Program-made: the position numbers and the translations under genes
Notes under the pieces: model-generated
What the model was told of the DNA's origin: nothing
Seen by the model: the letters and a program-made list of their open reading frames with translations, nothing else
Databases searched by the model: none
Assembly (NCBI GenBank): GCA_023487325.1
Contig: JAMDBS010000050.1
Coordinates: forward strand, 1 to 15,641
Source of the DNA: Patescibacteria group bacterium
GTDB lineage: Bacteria > Patescibacteria > UBA1384 > JAMDBS01
Reading direction: 5' to 3'
Length of the DNA: 15,641 bases
In this document: positions 6,600 to 13,037 of the stretch, one piece after another
Position numbering within the stretch: the first letter of the stretch is position 1
Layout of the letters: each line of letters starts with the position of its first letter

Positions 6600-7421
6600 T
6601 TATTTTAATTTAAAATTAACCACCAAGTAGCCCACACCAAACGGGCCCTCGTAGGAAAGTATTTCTGGGGTATACGATGAATTATCCAAAGCGCCCAAAG
6701 CAATTAAGATGGAGCGGTAACCGCACTCGCCAGCCTCTTCTATAAAATTTTCATCAAGCTTTAAGATATTTTCCACTTGATTGGTTTTAATCATATCTAC
6801 CAAAGTGTCGTCAAATTCTTTGCCGCTAGCGGAAAAACCTGCGGGCGAGGTTTGCAATAATCGATGAGAAAGATCGCCGCTGGCCACTAGTGCGATACTT
6901 TGATCTTTAAACTCTGGCGAATTAGCCACATCTTTAATAATCTGGCCAAAAGTAAAGTGTGAGACAGGGCTCAAATACGAAAAAGCGATTGGCAGGATTT
7001 TTGTTTCTTGAGGCAGGTTTTTGGCTAAATAATATAGCGGTACCATTTCTCCGTGGTCTAATTCGCCGTATTTACTGTCCGGGTCGCCAAATAGATATGC
7101 TTGAATGTTGTTTTGATTGGATTCATTAACAATTTTCCCAGCCAAGCCCAAATCATTGTCATAATGAAAACTGATTTTTGAGGCGCCAAATTGGCCAAAA
7201 TCACCGTAAAATTCCGGTGAGCCATAGACAGCAAATCTGTCTTGATGAATTAAAGCATGTGGCGAAATGATTATCACTGTGTCAGGTTTAACTTGGCCGA
7301 TTTCATATGATAATTTTTCCATGGCCGCAATTGTTTTTTTACACTTTTTGCTATCTTCGCCTCCCACTTCCGGCACAATTATCGGCGGGTGCGGCGCAAT
7401 AGCCACAAAATCTAAGGACAT
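6600..7421 (-). CDS. LigB-like (class III extradiol dioxygenase fold) protein, AMMECR1 partner
   Basis: 273-residue protein of the LigB/Memo fold. It has APHPPIIVPEVG at 9-20 with H11, ISPHA at 52-56 with H55, LDHGEMVPLYYL at 121-132 with H123, SGDLSH at 181-186, and GPFGVGYLV at 259-267. In many bacteria this exact domain is fused to AMMECR1 in one protein. Here it is a separate gene directly upstream of AMMECR1, which supports a joint role. The His set suggests metal binding, but the substrate is unknown and true ring-cleavage activity cannot be assumed. The start is taken at MSLDFVAIAPH because GGAGG lies five bases before it; the frame is open 17 codons further upstream without an SD. It is divergent from uvrA across a 131-base gap. 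Confidence 0.85.
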   Translation of the reverse strand: MSLDFVAIAPHPPIIVPEVGGEDSKKCKKTIAAMEKLSYEIGQVKPDTVIIISPHALIHQDRFAVYGSPEFYGDFGQFGASKISFHYDNDLGLAGKIVNESNQNNIQAYLFGDPDSKYGELDHGEMVPLYYLAKNLPQETKILPIAFSYLSPVSHFTFGQIIKDVANSPEFKDQSIALVASGDLSHRLLQTSPAGFSASGKEFDDTLVDMIKTNQVENILKLDENFIEEAGECGYRSILIALGALDNSSYTPEILSYEGPFGVGYLVVNFKLK

Positions 7422-7480
7422 ATTTCCTCCAAAATTAGCTTCAAATTTATCATAGCACAAATGCCAAATCATTCCGAGTC

Positions 7481-7509
7481 TTGCAATAATTTTGACTTTC
7501 TGTTATAAT
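7481..7509 (+). promoter_or_regulatory. promoter of uvrA
   Basis: TTGCAA (7481-7486), 17 bases, TATAAT (7504-7509), with TG at 7501-7502 giving an extended -10. The start would be near 7516, some 37 bases before the uvrA ATG. No SOS (LexA) box is recognised. Confidence 0.65.
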
Positions 7510-7552
7510 GGCAAAAGATTATTAAGAATAATTTATAAATAACTGGTTTGAT

Positions 7553-10045
7553 ATGTCAAAAAATTATATCTCAATTAAAGGCGCCAGGGTTCACAATCTT
7601 AAAAACATTGATGTGAAAATCCCTCGGGACAAATTTACTGTTATTACCGGTTTGTCAGGATCCGGCAAATCATCACTGGCTTTTGATACCATCTTTGCTG
7701 AAGGCCAACGCCGTTATATGGAATCTCTTTCTAGCTATGCCAGGCAATTTTTAGCGCCTATTCAAAAACCTGATGTTGATTATATTGAGGGTTTGTCACC
7801 AGCCATTGCCATTGATCAAAAAAGCGCAGCCCAGTCGCCACGTTCCACAGTCGGCACTATGAGCGAGATTTATGATTATTTTCGCCTGCTTTTTACTCGT
7901 ATCGGTAAGCCATATTGTCCGAATTGCAACACACTTTTAAATAAACAACAAATTATTACCAAAAATTCTCCTGATAGAATTAAAAAAGGCGCGGCCAAAA
8001 CTATCAGCGAAAACATTTATTTTTGTCCTAAATGCAATATCCGTCTCAATGAATTTAATATCAGCTCTTTTTCTTTCAATAGCCCCAATGGTGCCTGTCC
8101 GGTTTGCCAAGGTTTAGGCAAAAGAAAAGTCATTGAGCCAGAGATGATTTTTCCAAATATGCGCCTGACTTTAGCCGAAGGCGCTATTCGTCCATGGTCA
8201 AGAACCACCTCGCATGCCAGCTGGTATCAAAAATCTTTGAAGGATCTTTCCGCAAAATATAAATTTAGTTTAAACACGCCCGTAGGTCATTTATCAAAAA
8301 CCATTCGTCAAATTATTTTATATGGCACTGGCGACGGTTTTTTTGAAGGAGTTATCCCCAATTTGGAAAGGCGTTTCGCTGAGACTGATTCTGAATATAT
8401 TCGCCTGGAAATCGAAAAATACATGGTGCAAAAAATTTGCTCCAGCTGTAATGGTGAAAGATTAAGAAAAGAAGTTTTGCAGGTGAAAATCGCCGGCAAA
8501 AATATTGTCGATTTGTCCAAGATGAATATCAGCGAAGCTCGAGATTTGTTTAATGGTCTAAAAAATAAAATATCCGAACTTGATTATAAAATTGCACAGC
8601 AAATTATCAAAGAAGTAATTGAGCGGCTGGGATTTTTGATTGATGTGGGACTAGCTTACCTTACCTTGGATCGCAGCGCCGATACCTTAGCAGGCGGAGA
8701 AGCGCAGAGAATCAGATTGGCTACCCAACTAGGCTCATACCTTACCGGTGTAATTTACATATTAGACGAACCATCTATTGGACTTCATGAGCGAGATCAG
8801 GAAAAACTTATTAAAACTTTAAATAAGTTGAAAGTTTTAGGCAATACCGTGATTGTGGTAGAGCATGACCGTCAGACTATGCTTTCTGCTGATCACCTAA
8901 TCGATGTCGGTCCGGGAGCAGGTGAATTTGGCGGTAAAATAGTGGCTCAAGGTACGCCTGATCAGGTGAAAAATAATTCAAAATCAATCACAGGACAATA
9001 TTTAAAAGGGACTAAAGAAATAGAATTGCCCAAAACTCGCCGAGGCAAGTTTAACAAATTTTTAACCGTCAAAGGCGCCTCAGAATTTAATTTAAAAAAT
9101 ATCGATGTCAAAATTCCTGCCAACTCTTTTACCTGCGTCACTGGTGTTTCCGGCTCTGGCAAATCTACCTTGATTGTGGATATTTTGGCCAAAGCTTTGG
9201 TTAAAAAGATTCATCATGCCAAGCAGGAGCCGGGTGCGCACAAGGCCATTATTGGCGCTAATTTATTTAATAAAGTCATTGACATTGATCAATCCCCGAT
9301 TGGCCGCACCCCGCGTTCCAACCCGGCAACTTATACCAACATCTTTTCACCAATCCGTGAAATATATACCAATCTGCCAGAAGCTAAAAAACGCCATTAC
9401 AACTCCGGACATTTTTCTTTTAATGTCAAAGGCGGACGTTGCGAAACCTGTCGCGGCGAAGGTATGATCAAATTCGAAATGCATTTTTTGCCTGATGTCT
9501 ATGTCACCTGCGAAACTTGCAACGGCCGTAGATATAATAAAGAAGTCCTAGATATTTTATACAAAGGCAAAAACATTTCCGATGTTTTAGAAATGACCGT
9601 TGACGAAGCCTTGGATTTTTTCAAAGATGTCTCAATCTTAAAAACCAAGCTTTCAGTGCTTTCTTCTGTTGGCCTGGGCTACATGAAATTAGGTCAATCT
9701 GCTACTACTTTATCAGGCGGTGAAGCGCAGAGGGTTAAATTGGCGGCCGAGCTGGCCAGGCAAGACACTGGTAAAACATTGTATATTTTGGATGAACCTA
9801 CCACCGGATTACATTTTGAGGATATCAAAAAACTACTAGGAGTTTTGCAAGCACTGGTAGATAAAGGCAATACAGTTTTAGTGATTGAGCACAATCTTGA
9901 TGTCATAAAATGCGCTGATTGGGTAATCGATTTGGGTCCAGAAGGCGGAGCCGGCGGTGGAGAAATTGTTGCTCAGGGTGCGCCGGAAGTAATCGCCAAA
10001 AACAATAGATCTCATACCGGCGCCTATCTTAAAAAACTGCTCTAA
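7553..10045 (+). CDS. uvrA: excinuclease ABC subunit A lacking the UvrB-binding domain
   Basis: UvrA is the damage-sensing ABC ATPase of nucleotide excision repair and hands the lesion to UvrB. Both ATPase halves are complete: Walker A GLSGSGKS (33-40) and GVSGSGKS (531-538), signatures LAGGEAQ (379-385) and LSGGEAQ (720-726), Walker B ILDEPSIG and ILDEPTTG. Both zinc modules are present: C158, C161, C182, C185 and C630, C633, C653, C656. Length is 830 against about 940 for E. coli. The missing part falls between CPNC (122-125) and the first zinc module, where 32 residues replace about 120. That is the UvrB-interaction domain. The sequence otherwise resembles ordinary UvrA rather than UvrA2. 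ATG 7553 begins the conserved N-terminus ([14 protein letters not shown]); no SD. It is monocistronic, with its own promoter and terminator. Confidence 0.95.
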   Translation: MSKNYISIKGARVHNLKNIDVKIPRDKFTVITGLSGSGKSSLAFDTIFAEGQRRYMESLSSYARQFLAPIQKPDVDYIEGLSPAIAIDQKSAAQSPRSTVGTMSEIYDYFRLLFTRIGKPYCPNCNTLLNKQQIITKNSPDRIKKGAAKTISENIYFCPKCNIRLNEFNISSFSFNSPNGACPVCQGLGKRKVIEPEMIFPNMRLTLAEGAIRPWSRTTSHASWYQKSLKDLSAKYKFSLNTPVGHLSKTIRQIILYGTGDGFFEGVIPNLERRFAETDSEYIRLEIEKYMVQKICSSCNGERLRKEVLQVKIAGKNIVDLSKMNISEARDLFNGLKNKISELDYKIAQQIIKEVIERLGFLIDVGLAYLTLDRSADTLAGGEAQRIRLATQLGSYLTGVIYILDEPSIGLHERDQEKLIKTLNKLKVLGNTVIVVEHDRQTMLSADHLIDVGPGAGEFGGKIVAQGTPDQVKNNSKSITGQYLKGTKEIELPKTRRGKFNKFLTVKGASEFNLKNIDVKIPANSFTCVTGVSGSGKSTLIVDILAKALVKKIHHAKQEPGAHKAIIGANLFNKVIDIDQSPIGRTPRSNPATYTNIFSPIREIYTNLPEAKKRHYNSGHFSFNVKGGRCETCRGEGMIKFEMHFLPDVYVTCETCNGRRYNKEVLDILYKGKNISDVLEMTVDEALDFFKDVSILKTKLSVLSSVGLGYMKLGQSATTLSGGEAQRVKLAAELARQDTGKTLYILDEPTTGLHFEDIKKLLGVLQALVDKGNTVLVIEHNLDVIKCADWVIDLGPEGGAGGGEIVAQGAPEVIAKNNRSHTGAYLKKLL

Positions 10046-10065
10046 AAATATATATCAACAAGAAT

Positions 10066-10119
10066 CCGACAGACTTTTTCATACTACGTAGTATGAAAGA
10101 AAAGGTCGGTTTTTTGTTT
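10066..10119 (+). terminator. terminator of uvrA with long palindromic stem
   Basis: CCGAC (10066-10070) pairs with GTCGG (10105-10109). Inside is a perfect 22-bp palindrome (TTTCATACTAC and its inverse, 10077-10098), and TTTTTTGTTT follows. It starts 20 bases after the uvrA stop. Confidence 0.85.
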
Positions 10120-10121
10120 GG

Positions 10122-10149
10122 TTGACATATAATTTAATTAGGCTACAAT
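10122..10149 (+). promoter_or_regulatory. strong promoter downstream of uvrA
   Basis: TTGACA (10122-10127), 16 bases, TACAAT (10144-10149). It follows the uvrA terminator immediately and points into the structured segment 10156-10334. Confidence 0.65.
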
Positions 10150-10155
10150 AAAATT

Positions 10156-10334
10156 AATCTGACGTTCGGTAAATGAATAAATTAGACGAATATTTATTTG
10201 GCTTATGGATGGCAGGAGCTATCTGTATTGTAAAGCCGAATTAATATTACTCATTAAATTATTAGACAGACAAATCCTGAATTGACTGATGGGAAACTAT
10301 CGGTTGTAAAAAAATTTAGGCAGTTTTTTTGTTT
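10156..10334 (+). ncRNA. probable structured RNA of unknown class
   Basis: This stretch lies between a promoter and a terminator and holds no gene I can support. AATATTTATTTGGC (10189-10202) pairs with GCCGAATTAATATT (10235-10248), 13 of 14 positions counting one G-U. Inside it GATGGC (10208-10213) pairs with GCTATC (10218-10223) around an AGGA loop. A second structured part at 10276-10320 is followed by a T-run and would end the RNA at about 175-180 nt. It could be a small regulatory RNA, a 6S-type RNA, or a leader of the downstream surface-protein gene; I match it to no known riboswitch. A 23-codon frame (ATG 10173 to TAA 10244, beginning MNKLDEYLFGLWMAGA) overlaps the hairpin but has no SD. 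Confidence 0.45.
10276..10334 (+). terminator. terminator or attenuator before the surface-protein gene
   Basis: CCTGAATT (10276-10283) pairs with AATTTAGG (10313-10320), with one G-U. Inside it ACTGAT (10285-10290) pairs with ATCGGT (10299-10304). TTTTTTTGTTT follows at 10324. It would end the RNA started at about 10156 before the gene at 10400. Confidence 0.55.
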
Positions 10335-10371
10335 AAAATTTAATTTTATTCAAGTTTTACTCGTTTAGAGA

Positions 10372-10384
10372 GGACAAATTGTCC
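10372..10384. promoter_or_regulatory. palindrome upstream of the Ig-repeat gene, possible operator
   Basis: GGACAA-A-TTGTCC is a perfect 6-bp inverted repeat around one base, 15 bases before the ATG at 10400. Its position suits a repressor site or a leader hairpin. No protein can be named for it. Confidence 0.3.
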
Positions 10385-10399
10385 GGTCGATTTAACTAA

Positions 10400-12175
10400 A
10401 TGGGAAAAATAATTATGTTAAATAGTTTAAAGAAACGATGGGCAAATTGGGCAGGACTATTTTTGGGACTAACCCTTTGCATTATATTTGGATTATTCCA
10501 AATAAATACTGCCAAAGCTCAATCGCAAGAATTAGTCAGTATCAGTATTTCGCCTGACACAGCACAAACTATTACAGCTGGACAAACTCTGCAATTTAGC
10601 GCTCAAGGCTACGACGCGCTGGGCAACCCTATTGCGGGTCTGACTTATAGCTGGCACGCCACCAATTCCCAGGGTCTATTTGAATACACTGCAGCTGGGC
10701 AATATTCGGTTTATGCCTATATTGGCGATGTTAAATCTGCCGAAGTCAAAGTGACAGTCAATCACGCAGAGCTGGATAATATTTTGGCATCTCCGGTTAA
10801 TGATCAAACTATTATGGCCGGCGATACTCTACAATTTAGCGCCAAAGGCTACGACGCCTACGACAACGAAATATCCGGATTAACATTTGCTTGGAACAAT
10901 GCTTCGGTAAGCGGGTTATTTAATCTCACGCAGTCCGGCGACTATCCAGTTTATGCCACAGCTTCCGATATCCGATCCAATATAGTCAACATTAAAGTGA
11001 TTCCCAATACAGCGGCTAGAGCCTATATTCTGCCTGATTTCCCAGTCAACATAGAAAAAGGCGATTCTTTTGGTATCCTTGCTCTAATTTATGATCGATA
11101 TGACAACTTGGTCTCCGATGGCACAGTGGTAAATTGGTCAAGTTCAAACAGCGAATTTATTTTGTCAGAAACTAGTTCAATCACCAATCAGGGTTATGCC
11201 TACATTGTCGTTACTGCTCCCAATAAATATGATGTATCTACCACAATTACAGCACAATCAGGGATTGCCACAGCCACTACAGAAAAAATCGCCACTTATA
11301 GCCAGAGCGTTTTGCAGACCATAGTCATTAGCCCAAACAATAATTACAGCCTCAAGGCTGGCCAAACTGTGCAATTTTCTGCCAAAGGCTATGACCAATA
11401 CGGTCGGATAATGAATGGAATTACTTTTTCTTGGACAGGGGCCAATCAACTGGGATTATTTGATAAAACCAGCGCGGGCAATTATCAAGTTTACGCCTAT
11501 TCTGGCAGTGTTCGATCAAATGCAGTCAATGTAAAAATAACGGCCGGTTCATTAGCCAAAATTAAATTTGTTGAACCAACTCAGGAGATACAAGTTGGTG
11601 AGCAGAAGCAGTACAAGGTAAGTCTTTATGATGCTTTTGACAATTTGATCAGCGGCGGCAGTGTAAAATGGAGCGTGGAAAATATAGATGGCGAAGCTGC
11701 TATTGATGCCAATGGTTTTCTTAGCGCTAGCAAAGCAGGAAAAATAATTATTAAGGCAGGGATTGATGGCTTGGAAAATTTTACAATCGTTAGAATAAAT
11801 CCTGCCAAGGAAATCGTAGCCGCAACCTCTAGCGAGACAGCTAATAAGCCTGAAGTTGGCAGACCAATACCAAGTGAAACCCCGAATAATTCGGCTGTTC
11901 AAGATGTTAAAAGCGCCGAGACAGAGATTGTCACAGAAGGAGTTGTGGCAGACAATAGCCAAAAACCACGAAGCAATTACATATTTTGGTTAGTGACCGC
12001 CTTGGTTTTGGCAGGCGCCGGTGCAATCGGCTATTATATCTGGTCTAGTCCGCAATCTGCTCCAAAAGTAGCGGAGAATATTTCCCAGCCAAAAGCCATG
12101 GATAAACCCAGCAGCTCGCCATCAGCTAAATCCTCAAAAATCAAAGATGAGCCAAATGATATTCGGCGCTGGTAG
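10400..12175 (+). CDS. secreted, membrane-anchored protein with five Ig-like repeats
   Basis: Surface protein of unknown ligand, 591 residues. A signal peptide (basic KKRW, hydrophobic core about 17-35, likely cleavage after AKA at 40) is followed by five Ig-like beta modules. Modules at about 44-121, 125-201 and 304-381 share AGQTLQFSAKGYDA..GLTYSW...GLF..T.AG.Y.VYA (type A). Those at about 202-300 and 383-466 share YD.YDNL.S.G.V.WS (type B), so the order is A-A-B-A-B, as in invasin- and BIG-type domains. A Ser/Pro/Thr/Glu-rich linker leads to one membrane helix (527-547) and a short cytoplasmic-side tail rich in K, S and P. No LPXTG motif. ATG 10400 is used; ATG 10415 (MLNSLKK) is an equally good start. 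Likely an adhesin or envelope protein. Confidence 0.85.
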   Translation: MGKIIMLNSLKKRWANWAGLFLGLTLCIIFGLFQINTAKAQSQELVSISISPDTAQTITAGQTLQFSAQGYDALGNPIAGLTYSWHATNSQGLFEYTAAGQYSVYAYIGDVKSAEVKVTVNHAELDNILASPVNDQTIMAGDTLQFSAKGYDAYDNEISGLTFAWNNASVSGLFNLTQSGDYPVYATASDIRSNIVNIKVIPNTAARAYILPDFPVNIEKGDSFGILALIYDRYDNLVSDGTVVNWSSSNSEFILSETSSITNQGYAYIVVTAPNKYDVSTTITAQSGIATATTEKIATYSQSVLQTIVISPNNNYSLKAGQTVQFSAKGYDQYGRIMNGITFSWTGANQLGLFDKTSAGNYQVYAYSGSVRSNAVNVKITAGSLAKIKFVEPTQEIQVGEQKQYKVSLYDAFDNLISGGSVKWSVENIDGEAAIDANGFLSASKAGKIIIKAGIDGLENFTIVRINPAKEIVAATSSETANKPEVGRPIPSETPNNSAVQDVKSAETEIVTEGVVADNSQKPRSNYIFWLVTALVLAGAGAIGYYIWSSPQSAPKVAENISQPKAMDKPSSSPSAKSSKIKDEPNDIRRW

Positions 12176-12178
12176 GCA

Positions 12179-12207
12179 TTGACATTTTACTAAAATAAGG
12201 CTATAAT
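12179..12207 (+). promoter_or_regulatory. consensus promoter of rnpB
   Basis: TTGACA (12179-12184), 17 bases, TATAAT (12202-12207): a perfect sigma-70 type promoter. Its expected start, near 12214, is the first base of the P1 helix of RNase P RNA. Confidence 0.85.
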
Positions 12208-12213
12208 TTAAGT

Positions 12214-12604
12214 GCTTTAAGTAGTCAAAGTGATCGTCCCCCGATGTTGTATCGGGGGAAGGAAACTCCGGACACTACAAAGCAGGAAACCTACCATATT
12301 TATTTATGGCGGGCCGTCGCAAGACGAGGGAAAGTGGCCCAGAAACTAAACCGCCTCACTTTGTTCGGCGTAAACTCAGTTTACTCTGAGGCATACAATG
12401 ACGAAGAGAGGTAAGGATGAAAAGAGTTGAGGTAAGAGCTCACAACTCTGATAGTAATATCAGAAGCTGCCAAACCCTTTCTAGTGCAAGGTGAGTGGAT
12501 CGCATGTCATCAAATGCTCTATGCTTTGGAGCGATGTCCCGCGATCTCACCGCTTAGACAGATGATCACCTAAACAGAATCCGGGTTATTGGCTACTTAA
12601 AGCC
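12214..12604 (+). ncRNA. rnpB: RNase P RNA (bacterial type A)
   Basis: Catalytic RNA that trims tRNA 5' ends. P1 is formed by GCTTTAAGTAGTCAA (12214-12228) and TTGGCTACTTAAAGC (12589-12603), with one G-U. Conserved core pieces are present: GGAAACTCCGGAC near 12260, GAAACTAAACCGC near 12342, GGTAAGGATGAAAAG near 12410, GGTAAGAGCTCACA near 12431, and AGACAGATGATC...ACAGAATCCGG (12555-12584). The length of about 390 nt is normal. Its final 20 bases belong to a 62-bp sequence that is repeated 2.6 kb downstream. Confidence 0.95.
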
Positions 12605-12645
12605 TACAAAAACTGCCCCGATGCAACATCGGGACAGTTTTTGTT
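12584..12645 (+). repeat. left copy of 62-bp direct repeat (rnpB 3' end plus terminator), attL-like
   Basis: The sequence from GGTTATTGGC to GTTTTTGTT, covering the 3' strand of P1 of rnpB and the terminator, is identical over all 62 bases to 15229-15290. Just before it, 10 of 12 bases also match (AAACAGAATCCG against AAACACAATCCT). Beyond 12645 the two flanks diverge at once. Confidence 0.9.
12608..12645 (+). terminator. terminator of rnpB
   Basis: CCCGATG (12617-12623) and CATCGGG (12627-12633) around a CAA loop. ACTG/CAGT and A-run/T-run pairing extend the stem, and TTTTTGTT follows. It is part of the 62-bp repeat. Confidence 0.85.
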
Positions 12646-12649
12646 ATTG

Positions 12650-12678
12650 TTGACAAAACACGAGACATCTGTTAATCT
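12650..12678 (+). promoter_or_regulatory. promoter of the two-gene cassette
   Basis: TTGACA (12650-12655), 17 bases, TAATCT (12673-12678). The -35 box is perfect and begins five bases after the repeat ends; the -10 box is weak. Confidence 0.45.
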
Positions 12679-12682
12679 AGTG

Positions 12683-12712
12683 TATTGAATGTTCGATTGG
12701 AGGCATTCAATA
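12683..12712 (+). promoter_or_regulatory. 9-bp inverted repeat in the cassette leader
   Basis: TATTGAATG (12683-12691) and CATTCAATA (12704-12712) pair perfectly around a 12-base loop containing GGAGG. It would start at the expected 5' end of the transcript, so it may be an operator or a leader hairpin controlling the operon. Confidence 0.4.
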
Positions 12713-12753
12713 TCAATACGCAATTTTACAATTTGAGGAGGTGGCCAATTGGT

Positions 12754-13035
12754 GTGACTATTGAAGCAAAGAACAAAATTATTGCAATCGTCACAAAGGT
12801 AGTTGAGCAAGACGTGAAAAAATCATATGTTGTGACTCGAGCAATCGACCACGATATTGGATCAATCACTTTTTCTCTTACCGATAATGTTTGGCAAGAA
12901 AGCAGGACGCCTGCAATTGGTGACATTGTAATTTTGGATGATATGCGGCTTAAGAGAGGTGGTTGGAGAGCTAGCCATGCTAGATTTCCCAGCCACCATG
13001 AGCAATCAGCAAATAGCAATAAGGAGGAAAGTTAA
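12754..13035 (+). CDS. unknown small protein, partner of the MutS-like ATPase
   Basis: I do not recognise this 93-residue protein. GTG 12754 is chosen because GAGGAGG (12735-12741) precedes it by 12 bases; a TTG further upstream lies in the leader hairpin. The first 60 residues alternate hydrophobic and charged positions (KIIAIVTKVVEQ, SYVVTRAID, GSITFSLTDNVW, GDIVILDDMRLKRGGWRASHARF), which suggests a small all-beta barrel such as an OB or SH3-like fold ending in a basic, aromatic-containing segment that could bind nucleic acid. The last 15 residues are polar and probably disordered. Its stop is two bases before the next ATG, so both genes form one operon. The fold and any DNA or RNA binding are inference. 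Confidence 0.65.
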   Translation: MTIEAKNKIIAIVTKVVEQDVKKSYVVTRAIDHDIGSITFSLTDNVWQESRTPAIGDIVILDDMRLKRGGWRASHARFPSHHEQSANSNKEES

Positions 13036-13037
13036 CT

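Noticed and set aside
7492..7509. TTGACT (7492) as -35 box of uvrA
   Set aside because: It is only 6 bases from TATAAT; TTGCAA at 7481 has the correct 17-base spacing.
10173..10244. 23-codon frame as a real small gene
   Set aside because: No SD, and it coincides with a strong RNA hairpin; kept only as a remark under the RNA candidate.
11552..11962. Minus-strand frame of 136 codons inside the Ig-repeat gene
   Set aside because: It is antisense to a clearly coding region, with no SD or recognisable domain; it reflects codon bias of the sense gene.
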